Assembly (NCBI RefSeq): GCF_026914185.1
Contig: NC_070561.1
Coordinates: 5,332,001-5,396,000, forward strand
Direction: 5' to 3'
DNA from: Puccinia triticina
Taxonomy: Eukaryota; Basidiomycota; Pucciniomycetes; Pucciniales; Pucciniaceae
DNA length: 64,000 nucleotides
The number at the start of each line of letters is the position of its first letter. Within the stretch, counting starts at the first letter, position 1. The translations under genes were made by a program, and so were the position numbers. Below are positions 34,466-45,111 of the stretch, piece by piece. The notes below the pieces were generated by a model. It ran no database searches, was not told the DNA's origin, and saw only the letters and a program-made list of their open reading frames with translations.

Positions 34466-35107
34466 ACCAGTGATTGGGGGGACTTCTGACTCACGAAGAG
34501 CTTAAGCGTCCCAAGAGAAACACACCACCAAACAGGTAAGTAGTGATCCTTGGGTTCGTCATAAACTTAGGAGCGAGCGGCTGATCAGAAGATTAAACAT
34601 CTGAATTCAGCAAGCATACGCCCGAAGTCAATCCAGATCTTATTGGTCCTAGCCTCATCAAAAGGATCACCAACTCTACGAGTGGTAAGTTCTTTCGATG
34701 CAGAGCCAACAAAGTGTAGCCGGGCACTGACTGAGAGTACTGTGATCATAACAGACCGCAGCAGTTCCGGCACGCTTCTCACTTGTATTGGCGGACGTTA
34801 AAGTACCGAGCCTGATCAAGCATAAGTAAGAGAGCAATCAAATCTCTTTAGCTTCCACAAAAGAAGCTCAGGCACTGACTCATGATTCAGTTGCTCATCT
34901 CAGGCAGTAGCCCTCTTACCCACAATCTCGTGGTCTCAGCTGCTAAAGCAGTCTTTCTTAATTTCTATCTTTACTCATACCAGAGTCAGCAAAAGTTCCG
35001 CTCTTAGGTACATGCTTTGTTTCTTTCTTTTTCTGTCTCTGAACATGTCAGATAGACCTCAACCATTCTAATCATGAAATACATCTCTTATTATCGTGAA
35101 ATATTTT
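34466..35107 (+). mobile_element. Diverged copia-2-type LTR remnant
   Basis: Follows the order of the copia-2 LTR: CAAACAGGTAAGTAGTGATC, TGGGTTCGTC, GTGGTAAGTTCTTTCGATGC, CAGTTCCGGCACGC, CCGCTCTTAGGTAC, GTCAGATAGACC, and GTGAAATATTTTA at the end. Divergence is much greater than within copia-2. The right flank CCGGT resembles the left flank CCAGT, a possible decayed 5-bp duplication. Confidence 0.55.
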
Positions 35108-35159
35108 ACCGGTAAAGCTGGTCATGAAGAGGAGTTACACTCCCAATGACCGGTGTGAG

Positions 35160-35989
35160 AACTCCTTTGGGACGGGTGGCAGTTCTGCAAGGGGGAAATA
35201 CCAGTTATAATATTTCAAAGATGTAAGAAGCTATTACAACTGTTACGGGTGGTTTGAAAGACCTGCCCCTCTATGATACTACACAAGAGCTTTCACAACA
35301 AATTTATTTATTGTTGTGGCAAAACTAATGATAGAGAAAACTATGTGCAGCAGTCTCTTATTGGACCTAGATCAAACTTGAATTCAGCAGAAAGTGGATT
35401 TTGTATGGGGAATGGAGTTAGAGTGGTTTACAGCAGCCTTGAGTCAGATAATGGAAATGAGCCTAAACGTAAGATATGTTTTATATGGTTTTATATGTTT
35501 GTGATATGAAAGTGGAGATGAACTGATAAAAAACTTCTGAGAGAACTGATGTTATATGTGAAATATTCAAAGTGTCTTTGCCCTCTTCCTCAACCTTCAG
35601 TTAAGAGCACAATGGGTTAAGATCACTCTGACTTGTTAAGAGCACAAGTGGGTGATGCTTGCTACTTGACTACTTAGAACTACTCTGAGGCATGAAAGAT
35701 GTTGATGGGCAACTTGATTGAGATCACACTACTGGATTTTATGTGGATGTGACTAGTAACTCTGAGTGAGATGTGTGTTCTGGTTAGGATTGCCTGAGTG
35801 GAATGCTGAAACTGAGGAGGGGAAATGTCCTCCTTTTATAGTAAAATGTGAGGGATTTTTGCTGGTGTGACCACCATAGTGGTGTCCATGTGGTGATGGC
35901 ATCCATGTGGTTGTGGTTGTGGTGCCCATATGGTGTCCACGTGGTTGTGGTTGTGGTGTCCACGTGGTGGTTTCCATGGAGCCTACACA
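35160..35989. other. No gene seen
   Basis: AT-rich DNA with a 78-codon frame (35273-35509, plus) that has no recognisable motif. Confidence 0.4.
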
Positions 35990-36160
35990 ATTATGGAGGT
36001 GTCCACAGGTGGAGCCATGCTGTGGTACGTGGGTGGAGCCAAACAACAACCCTGGAGGTGTCCACAGGTGGAACCATGCTGTGGTGCGTGGGTGGAGCCA
36101 AACAACAATCATGGAGTTGTCCACAGGTGGAACCATGCCATGGGCAGAGCCAAACCACGC
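35990..36160. repeat. Tandem repeat of about 68 bp
   Basis: GGAGGTGTCCACAGGTGGA ... GTGGGTGGAGCCAAACAACA repeats about two and a half times. Upstream (35880-35985) is a shorter TGGTTGTGGTGTCCACG repeat. Frames of 109 codons read through in all three plus frames with the same recurring words; these are not taken as genes. Confidence 0.75.
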
Positions 36161-36301
36161 CACTACATACACTATAAATATGTCCTTGAGTCTAATTCTA
36201 TACTATGTACTATCAAAATATCCCTACAGTATGTAATTATGCTTATGAACACAGTATAATACTGGTAACTTTTTACTGAGTGCAGCTAGCCTAGTGGTTC
36301 C

Positions 36302-37261
36302 TGTCAGCCTTAGAGTCAACACAGTTGACCTAAAACTGCCTTTTATCTCCATTTTATAACTAAATGTGCTCATATCTTTTGAACCTTAAGACATAAGGTT
36401 GTTTTGACTTCAGATTCTGATTTCTCATGCAATTTTGACCCTAGTGTTCACTGATCACTTTACAATATCTCTACTCCTTCATAGAGTTTGTGGTTTGTGA
36501 CACACATGCGCAGCAGCGCCGTGTAGTCGCGCCTGAGCGCTCCCAACCACATGTACATGTGTGATTATGTCATCCAACTTTGAAAATTTTCGAAGTCAGG
36601 ATCCCCCATGCAGCTGGAGGATCCACAGACTTCAGACCACCACCCAGATAACCCCAGGATCACCACCAAAGAGTTTACAACACTCCCAGTATACCTACCG
36701 TCACAGGCGCCTAGGATATTGACAGTAAGTAACCTCTTTCACTGAACCTTGTTTATCTCAGAGGTACAACTCTGTGTCTTGCTTGATCTGCTCTTTTCTG
36801 TTGGTTTTTTATCTTCTTCTTGATCACAGGGCTGTCCCTCCAAATCTACTGGCCTTTGCCTCAATCTTGATCACAGGGCTGTCCCTTCTTACCTGTTGGC
36901 CTTTGCCTCAAATCTAGGTTACAGGGCTGTCCCTCAGGTTTCCCTTTAAGAACCTTGACTATCCAGAAGGAAGCTAAAAAATTGTGGCTGGATTAAACTT
37001 ATCTAATCCAGATACCCTCCTGAGAGGAAGCTGTAGCTCTTTCTAGCACAGATTAGCAGCACTCTTCTGAAGAGTAGCATTGCCAGTGGACGTGCATTCC
37101 CACTAGAATAACCTGGTACTTCTCTTTATCCTGATCCTGCTCTGTTTCTCTCTCTCTTTCTCTATTTCTCTTATAGTTGTATTTTCTTTATCCCAAGAAA
37201 TCCAACTGTTGCCCCCCCCATTTCTTGTGTCCTGCTGTCACTATAGAGACTCAGGCTCACA
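36302..37261 (+). mobile_element. Solo LTR, family LTR-A, copy 3
   Basis: 960 bp, TGTCAGCCTTAGAGTCAACA to GACTCAGGCTCACA, with target duplication GTTCC (36297-36301, 37262-37266). Contains the family landmark CACAGGCGCCTAGGATATTG near 36703 and a repeated TTGATCACAGGGCTGTCCCT. Confidence 0.95.
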
Positions 37262-37384
37262 GTTCCAGTGAGTGACTAGGGGTTAAATGACCTGTAGAAT
37301 CCAATTATGCAATAATACATCTAGAAATATGTCTCCTTCTCAATAGTAAACTGTGACTTTATGTGATTTGATACTTGAAACACA

Positions 37385-37900
37385 TTTGGCACACCACACC
37401 GGACAGCTGGTCATTGAGAGGAGTAGTACCTCCCCTTGATATCCAGCACAGGTGGTCATTGAGAGGATTAACATCTCAAAAATCACCTGTATTGGTCATA
37501 GAGGGGGTTACACTCCCAATGACTACAGCTGTTCATTGAGAGGATGTCACTCCCCTCAATGACCAGTACTCGATGGCCATCAACGGGAGTTAAACCTCCC
37601 AATGACCGGTACAGGTGGTCATCAAGATGTATCCTCTTGATGAACACCTGTAAATGTCAATCAAGGGGAGTTGTAACTCCCGTCAATGACCAGCTGTCTG
37701 GTCATCTCCCAATGATTGGAAAGCGTAACTCTTCCCAATTACTGAACAGCTGGTCATTGACGGGAGTTACAACTCCCCTCAATGAACAGCTCTATGGGTC
37801 ATTGCAAGGAGTAGTAACTCCTGTTTATGGCCAGTCAGTACTGGTCATTGAGGGGAGTCAAAAATCTTCTTGATGACCAGCTGTACCGGTCACCCAGTAT
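37385..37900. repeat. Minisatellite of CCGGTCATTGAG-like dyads (locus 4)
   Basis: About ten units with CCAGCTG or CCGGT dyads separated by GAGGGGAGTTACAACTCCC, itself an imperfect dyad. Related to the arrays at 1-345, 16240-16800 and 34380-35160 but more diverged. Confidence 0.75.
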
Positions 37901-38197
37901 GGAGCAGCAATTGAGTGGGGCTACAGGCCCTATGGATGACCCTCCAGCTGTGCCAGAGCAACAAGCAAAAAAGGGCCAGTTGTGAATGACCCTGTGAAAG
38001 AGCTGTCAAGGAGGAGCCTAATCAAGCAACTAGGGGGCTTCCAGGGAGGGGGTGGAAGAAACCAAAACCCCTGGGGGACATTCCTGCTTCACATGGTGGC
38101 CTCCTTATATACCCGCTACCTCTTGCCATTGGTAGATTCCCGGCCGCACTTGTCTCCATGGCATATTTGTTGTTACCAGCTCAACACGCCACGGACT
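37901..38197. other. No gene seen
   Basis: Flank of the LTR-B insertion. A 104-codon frame (37982-38296) crosses into the LTR and is not credible as a gene. TATA-like TTATATACC at 38104. Confidence 0.35.
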
Positions 38198-39142
38198 AAA
38201 CCTGTCAGGCGCCGTGATGCCAAGAGTACAAGTACTCTTCTAGCTACGCCGGCGACAGAGCACGGTGCAGTAGAGCGCGCAGCAAATGCGCGGTAGAAGT
38301 GGTAAATAGCTTAGAAAAAGATATTTATAATGAACCCAAAAAAGGGGTTAACGGAGGGGCCAGGGGCACCTGGGGTGGTTTAGTGCCCTCCGCGGTTCTT
38401 ACAGGGCCTGCGCACGAGATGCGCAGGGGTTGTTGTAGCCTGTGACGTCTGGGGCCCTTGAAAAGGAGGTATTTGCGCAATAGATCGCTCCCAGGAGATA
38501 GGTAGGGATGGAGATCCCAATAGAAAGGAAAAAACACAGACTTACTTTAAAAGGAAGTCTGCGACAAAAAACACAATTGATCCGATAGAAACCAAAGTCA
38601 AGGTGATATCAAGCTGGCGTACTGGTTGGTGAGACAAGTGGCAAGACTGGCAAGGCGTCGAGTTGGTTATAAAAGGTATCTGAGGGGCCTTCATTCGCCC
38701 AAAGGCCCTTGATTATATATTCAGGCTACAACCGGTAGGGTTGTAGCTCTCATTGCAAATGCTTCCTTGATCTCTCAACCGGAGGAATTTGTGCGTCTGA
38801 CAGGAGTGAAGGGGGATTCCACTAGTCCCTTTGTTCCCGTTCATTTTATTTGAAATTTGATCTTTTTGCTATTCCTTGGTTCAAGGAATAGCGTGGTTTC
38901 AGATCTGTGTTACTCATTGGCCGGGGAAGGAGGAGTAGTATATTTCTGTTCCTCTCCTCCCCGGCCAAAGTCTTTCTATTTCTCAGGGGGACTACTCTTG
39001 GTTTAGTAGTCTCTTGAGAGTGTATGGCCACCCGTTCTCTTGGCCTGAGAACGGGTTTGAACTATTATATTGTGTCTTCTCCTGCCGATTTCTGCGGCCG
39101 GAGCTATTATTCCTACTCTTCTAAGGGAGTTTTTTTATTATG

Positions 39143-40122
39143 TGTCAGCCTTAGAGTCATCACAGCTGACCTAAAAGCTGCCTGTTCTACCTTTGTTACA
39201 TATGAATTACTTTATATCTTTTTCATCTTAAGAGATAACCTTGTTTTGACTTCATATTCTGTTTCCTCATGCAATTTTAACCCTAGTTACAACTTATCAA
39301 TTCCTTGTAACTATACTCCTTCCCTGAGTTATTGAGTTGTAGCGCGCATGCGCAGTTGTGACGTGTCAGCGCTACCAGGCGCACCAAACCATGTACATAT
39401 GTGAATTACATAAGCAAACTGTGAAAATTTTCGTAGTCAGGATCCCCCTTGCCTGAGGCGGATCTACAGACTTCAGCACACCAGAACCACCACCCAGAGA
39501 ACCCCAGGATCACCACCAAAGAGTTTACAACACTCTCAGTATACATACCATCACAGGCGCCTAGGATATTGACAGTAAGTAAACTCTTTCACTGAACCTT
39601 GTTTATCTCAGAGGTACAACTCTGTGTCTTGCTTGATCTGCTCTTTTCTGCTGGCCTTTGCCTTATTCTTGATCACAGGGCTGTCCCTCCATATCTACTG
39701 GCCTTCGCCTCAATCTTGATCACAGGGCTGTCCTTTCTTATCTGCTGGCCTTTGCCTCACTCTAGGTTAAAGGGCTGTCCCTCAGGTTTCCCTTTAAGAA
39801 CCTTGACTATCCAGAAGGAAGCTAAAAAATTGTGGCTGGATTAAACATATTTAATCCAGAGACCCTCCATGTTTCCTTGGTGAGAGGAGGCTGTAGCAAT
39901 CTCTAGCACAGCTTGGCAGCACTCTTCAGAAGAGTTAGCATTGCCTGTGGACGTGCATTACCACTAGAATAACCTAGAATATCTCCTTAACCTGATCCTG
40001 TTCTGTTTTCTCTTTCTCTTTCTTTCTCTCTCTGTTAGTTGTATTTTCTTTATCCAAAGAAATCCAACTATTTCCCCCTTCTTTCTTGTGTCCCGTAGTC
40101 ACTATAGAGACTCAGGCTCACA
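39143..40122 (+). mobile_element. Solo LTR, family LTR-A, copy 4
   Basis: 980 bp, TGTCAGCCTTAGAGTCATCA to CTCAGGCTCACA, with duplication TTATG (39138-39142, 40123-40127). Lies inside solo LTR-B copy 2. With copies 1-3 this family has four members here and no complete element. Confidence 0.96.
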
Positions 40123-40218
40123 TTATGTATATAACTATTTGTCTTTTTATCCTATGCGCAGCACTCCTTGCCGCAGCTAAAACTTTCCAAGAAAGAAGTT
40201 AATTTTTGTACGCGGCGC

Positions 40219-41071
40219 CACCAGGAAAAAAAATTAGTCACTTGATGGCAAGTGTGACACAGCTTTGTTTCCAGCTCAAACACTGCTCCAATGCTGCTCC
40301 TCTCCACCAGCACATCTAGGGCTCACATGATAGCTGTCAGGATCAAAGCACTCAATGTGAAAAAAACAGATGATGCTCAGCTTTGGCCCTGGCCCAGCTG
40401 ATGCTCAGCTGATGCTCAGCTTTTCCCCTGGCCCATCTGATGCTCAGCTTTGGAACTGGCCACCTGATGATCATCTTTGGCCCTGGCACAGCTGACGCTC
40501 AGCCTTGGCTGTGGCTCAGCTGATGCTCATCTTTGGCCCTAGCCTAGCTGATTTTCAGCTCTGATCCTGTCCAAGCTGATTCCCATGTTTTTCCCTGGCC
40601 TAGCTCAGCTGATCCTCAGCAAGCTGAGCATCAGCTGGCCAGCTGGCCCAGGTCTGGGTCAAAGCTGAGCGTCAGCTGGGACAGGAATAGGAAAAGGCTG
40701 AGCAAAGACTTGTACAAAGCTGAGCATCAGCTGCGCCAGGACTAGTACAAAGCTGAGCATCACCTGGGCAATTACTGGTAAAAAGGCTTTATTCAAATTC
40801 TGAAAGTGGGCTGCGTGAAAAAGCTGAGTATGAGCTGGGCAAAAAAGCTGATTATGAGCTGAGTACCAAAGCTGAGTATCAGCTGGACAGAACTGAGGAT
40901 CAGTTGGGCTCATCAAAAACTGAACAGGACCTCCTTGGTGAATTTTGGAAGTTGATGAGATGGTTGGGAGATTGGGGCAGATAGTGGATAGATATTGGAT
41001 ATATTGTGGGTAGCTGGCTGGAGCTGGTGTGATGTCACTTGTCATCAACTGACTATTTTATTTTCCTGGTG
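40219..41071. mobile_element. Palindromic CACC-ended foldback element, copy 1 (853 bp)
   Basis: Ends CACCAGGAAAA ... TAGTCA(C/G)TTGATG(A/G)CAAGTG on both sides as inverted repeats of about 45 bp, with 3-bp duplication CGC (40216-40218, 41072-41074). The left half is a run of CAGCTGATGCTCAGCTTTGG-like units; the right half is the complementary run. The entire element can fold on itself. No coding region. Same termini as the insertion at 56933-58823. Confidence 0.9.
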
Positions 41072-41289
41072 CGCTCTGCGCCGCTATTATTACATACATT
41101 TTTGGTAATGTTATAATAGTTAGCCGGGCTTTAACTTATTATAGTAGCCCGGCTGACAAAACCAGCCCAAACACACTGTCTCCATCGCCTTGGCTATCCT
41201 TCTCCAATAGACAGCAACCCACCTACGGCCTTGCACTCTTCCCAGTGCCCACCAACACACTCCTGGTCCTCCTCCCTCTCTGATTCTTG

Positions 41290-42310
41290 CTGCAGCATCC
41301 TCATCCACACCATCTTCAGCCTCAACCTTGCCCAGAGTAAACCCACAAAAGCACTCACAAACAGCAGCAGCAACAGCAACAGCCATAAGCAGGCCTCCAA
41401 GATCAGCACAGGAGGATGAATGGACAACAACCTTGAGCAAGTTCCATTTCATAGATCTTGCCGGCAGCAAACGGCTCCAGAGGACGGCTGCCGTCGCCGA
41501 ACAGGTCGAAGAGGGCATCTCAATCAGTGCCAATGTCCTTTATCTGTTCCTGGAGCACATACATACATTCTTGCTCACCACCCCCTGACTGACTGCTTTC
41601 TCAGGCTGGCTTAAACGCACTTGGAAATATCATCTTGGCCCTTGTCGACCCCAGAAAATCAAATACAGCCAATCACATCCCCTACCAAGACAGGAAACTC
41701 ATCCAACTAATACAGGACAGCCTGGGGGGGAACGCCCAGGCGCTGATGGTTGCCTGCGTATTGCCCAGTGAACACAACATAAGCCACTATAGTTTCTCGC
41801 CCGCGCGCGCCAGCGAATATACTGACTGATCTTTTGGATCACAGCTGGGCGAGACAGTGAACACAACCAGGATCAAAACATCAAGAATTGGGCGCAGGTC
41901 AATGCCCAGGAAGTCGGCAGGGAAGACGTCGAGTACCTGCAGTCGACCATCAACAAGTTGCGCCAGGAGTGAGCAATCCTCAAGAACAGAACCTCCCTTG
42001 CCTTCCGACTTTGCTCATGCGAACCAAACGCTCTTGTGCATCAACAAAGAAGACGCTACAGGACAAGCAGAGTCCAAATTATCCCGACCTGCAGGGCTAC
42101 TTACCTAGCTGGAAGCCAAATACGCCAAGACCCTGTCGGATCTGGCCCACGCCCAAAACCACTTTAAGCTGGCCTTGCGCTCCTCGGGCGTCCCCCAGGC
42201 AATCTCCCAGAGCGCCTTTGACTAAATGATCCAGCCAATCGTCCAGGAGTGCAAGAAATTTTCAGAGCGCCTTTGACAAGATGATCCAGCCGATTGTCAA
42301 GGAGTACCAA
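41290..42310 (+). pseudogene. Kinesin motor domain pseudogene (chromokinesin-like)
   Basis: Switch I survives as SILIHTIFSLNLAQSK (the family has SSRSHAIF; near 41293). Switch II is FHFIDLAGSKRLQRTAA (near 41443). A probable intron (about 41536-41601) follows, then [40 protein letters not shown] and [11 protein letters not shown]. After several frame changes come neck/coiled-coil pieces: NAQEVGREDVEYLQSTINKL, KTLSDLAHAQ, QSAFD. A 60-bp stretch around 42205-42303 is duplicated in tandem. The closest family by these words is KIF4/KIF21-type chromokinesins. Stops and frameshifts rule out a functional motor. It directly borders the LTR-B insertion at 41158. Confidence 0.85.
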
Positions 42311-43600
42311 ATTTACCCCCACCAAAGGCCTCAAACAACACAAGGGCAGGCTAATGTGGGGATGACAGTGGAGGAGCCTTGCTAGCATTGGTCCATTTAC
42401 CTGAAAAGGAGTGAGAGAAATTTATTGATAAGGCTACCGGTCTGGAGATTGAACAAGCTGCTGAACCCCAATCTTCACTCAAATGGTTGGCTGAAAAGTA
42501 TGAGGAGTTTGCAGTGGCCTTAGAGTTTGTCAAAAATTGAAGTACTGAAGTTTCCCAATTTTTCCGCGGTTTTGGTGGGGTTGGTGTGGTCCTGAGATAC
42601 AAAATTTCCTTTGGTTTGATTGCTGATGCCTTTGAGGATGTCAGTTTTTTCCCTTCCATCTTTTGTGATGATCTGAACCCGTCGAGCTAACCCAACTTCT
42701 GTGATTGAACTAGGGTGAGGAGGGCAAATTTATGACAGACTCAGGCAAATAAAACAATATGACTCCCCTCTCTATAATATATGTCCTCTTTGTTACCTAA
42801 TTTTTGACCTCAAGCAAGAAAAATTCAATCACTTTTTTTGGGTGCTCTGTGTATACTCCCAAGTTCCACTAATCTGTCTTTAGTCATCCTTATCTTGTAT
42901 TCTTTTTGCTTAGATGCATCCAACTGCATGTGTGTGATAGATGTGGAAAGAGCAACATAAAAATAGTTTTAAACATCTTCAAATGTATATCTTCCCTGGT
43001 ACAGGCCCTCACAATGCAGCTCAACCAGCAGTTGACATCAAAGAACTGGTAGAATTATCTGTGGGGCTGAAAATCATGGGTACTAGAAGGGTTTTTTGTT
43101 TGAAGCAACATACACTGTGTGCAGCAGGTTTGAGCCTGCTTTTCTAGCAAACAGCCAGTTTCCTGCTGTTATTTTTACTGATTGTTCCAAGAAATATTTT
43201 TTGAGGTTTCAGAGAGCTTTTTTCAGCGGCCTGCAGTGGTCTTGAGCTGCACTGAGTGCTGAAATAGGGATCTACTGTGCATTCTAATATGGAAAGAGAT
43301 CTCCAGAAACTGAAGCCAGTTGAAATGGAATATTAGAAACTACCTTTGTAATATTGCATGTAAACTGGCATCAGTTTCTTGAGTTTTTTTTTCCATAGTA
43401 GAAACTATTCAAAAAAATCTGATACTTTTGGAACAATAAAATGTATTTATTTTTGATCACCCTTGCTCTATCTGTGAGAGTTAAAGGACAAGATTTGAGT
43501 ATAGAATCTTAAAGAAAATTACGTGGATGATTTCTGTTCTCAAGGGGGTGACTAAAAAACTAGCCCTTTGAAAATTCTGACTCATTCTTATATAACTAGG
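42311..43600. other. No gene seen
   Basis: AT-rich DNA. Frames such as 42351-42659 (minus) and 42941-43147 (plus) carry no recognisable motif. Confidence 0.4.
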
Positions 43601-44049
43601 GAACTTGCAGCTGCGCTGCTGAAATCAAACCCATCTCATAGCGCCAATATTGAACTGTGCCACAGCCCTATTGAACACCAAATCTATCTTTGCTGAGAAT
43701 GACATGCAGAGCGCAGAACAACCCTGCGCTTGAGTGCGCTGAACTTAAGATTGGGGATCAGCAAAAATTGCCGCCTTTTGGCACTCATCGCAGTGTTTTC
43801 CGCTACTTCAGCGCTCAGCGTGTTTGGCGACCAAAAATCACTATTTCAGCGGGTTTTAACACTTTTTAAAGCTCAGCGTAGCAGTCTGACGCTACTTTAG
43901 CGGTCAGCGTAGCAAATTCCTGCCATGGGCCGTTGAAAAAGCTTGCTAAAATGTATACCTTCTTTCTCTCAGAACAATCAGTAAAACGCGTAGCGGGCCG
44001 CCCGCTGATAAAGCGCTAGTAAAGCAGGCCTAAAACCACTGCGTATAGC
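43600..44049. repeat. AGCG/CGCT-rich repeat DNA
   Basis: Contains many scattered words such as CAGCGCTCAGCGT, GCTACTTCAGCGG and AGCGTAGCA in both orientations, similar in style to the CAAGG foldback elements but with no termini found. Probably an older, degraded member or neighbour. Confidence 0.45.
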
Positions 44050-44245
44050 CAAGACTGAAAAACTGCGCTACGCTGCAGAAAGCGGCGATTTTAGCGCAGC
44101 GCAGCGGGCGTTGCTAACCCCCCAGCCTTTTCCCTCCATTTTCAAAAAGCTGAAGCGGTAGCGGAAAATTGCTATAAAAAAGTGCAGTGCAGCGAGCCCA
44201 TTTCCGCTGCGCTGCACTACTTTTAGTGCAGCGGTTTCAGCCTTG
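44050..44245. mobile_element. GC-rich foldback element, CAAGG family, copy 2 (196 bp)
   Basis: Ends CAAGACTGAAAAACTGCGCT and (inverted) CAAGGCTGAAACCGCTGCAC, with a perfect 7-bp duplication GTATAGC (44043-44049, 44246-44252). The interior is GCGCAGCG-type words in both orientations. Shares ends and style with 20989-21458, which supports both as one transposon family. Confidence 0.85.
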
Positions 44246-44574
44246 GTATAGCACAGCGCTTGTGGTGTTGTGGATAGCTGGAGAAGGTCCAATGTATATA
44301 TATATATGCAATACATGTATATGCATGTGTGTTGTATGTGTTGGTGATAGAGAGCACAACATTAATTTATTCTGCTTCTTGTTTCTGAATGATAATTGGG
44401 AAGCAGAGAGGATGAAAACTGTCTTGTTCTGTACACACACACCAAAATCAGCATTTTTTTTTTGTATAGGGTTTTGGGGCGGAGCGTTTTCAAGTATCTT
44501 GTCAAGGCATCGTTGGACAGGCAGTGCGTACCCGTTAAACACCAAAAGACTCCGCGAATAGTGCAGCAGCAGCT

Positions 44575-45111
44575 TCAGCTTCTCCCTCTCAGGTCAGTTT
44601 CTTTCTCACAGACAGCGTGTGTTTGGGCAGCTCGGTGGGTTTTTCGGCACTGAGAGCAGGGTTGCTTGAGGGCACGCCATGTTTGACAAGGTTCTTGAGC
44701 AAGTTGGGCGGAGCAGAAGGAGTATTGGGATGCGCATGCTTGATCTTTTCTGGTGTTGGGAGCAGGGTGGGAGGGGCAGGAGAGCGCGGAGGGACAGGTT
44801 GGGTCTTCGAGGATGAGGATCGAGTCCGCCTGGATAAGTGCGCGGATGTTCAAGACATAGAACTGGTTGAAATACACACACACTTCAGTGATGGGCGAAA
44901 GGGAGTGTAGCTACCGGGACTCATAATGATTGCTTTGTCCTGGACCAGGATCAAGGGCACGACGTTGGAGGTTCAAGAAAGGAGGAGACAAAGTGTTAGG
45001 CCGAGTTTTGGTACTAGGAATGAGGATGACATGACCATTGTATATGACGATGGCCAGCCTCAACAGCACAATGGGCAGCAGCAGGAATAGCACGGCCTCC
45101 GCGGCCTCCAT
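44575..45111 (-). CDS. Hypothetical minus-strand gene, possible signal anchor
   Basis: An ATG at 45111 opens MEAAEAVLFLLLPIVLLRLA, a hydrophobic stretch typical of a signal peptide or membrane anchor, running to a stop at 44911. A second open frame (44575-44883) continues on the same strand with YFNQFYVLNIRALIQADSI and six or more Cys. The two could be exons joined by a short intron around 44885-44915, but borders are unclear. No family recognised. Confidence 0.3.

Larger units (their letters stand above)
38203..41158 (+). mobile_element. Solo LTR, family LTR-B, copy 2, with two nested insertions
   Basis: Begins TGTCAGGCGCCGTGATGCC and ends TAGCCCGGCTGACA, with duplication AAACC (38198-38202, 41159-41163). 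Inside are solo LTR-A copy 4 (39143-40122) and a palindromic CACC element (40219-41071). Without these and their duplications it is about 1115 bp, matching copy 1 (1135 bp). The order of events is therefore LTR-B, recombination to solo, then the two later insertions. Confidence 0.93.

Noticed and set aside
36302..40122. Full-length retrotransposon with LTR-A copies 3 and 4 as its two LTRs
   Set aside because: Each LTR has a different target duplication (GTTCC, TTATG) and copy 4 lies inside LTR-B.
22100..41158. A single 19-kb element bounded by inverted GTCAGYCGGGCTAC ends
   Set aside because: Each end belongs to its own LTR-B copy with its own 5-bp duplication (AGCTT and AAACC), so they are two solo LTRs in opposite orientation.
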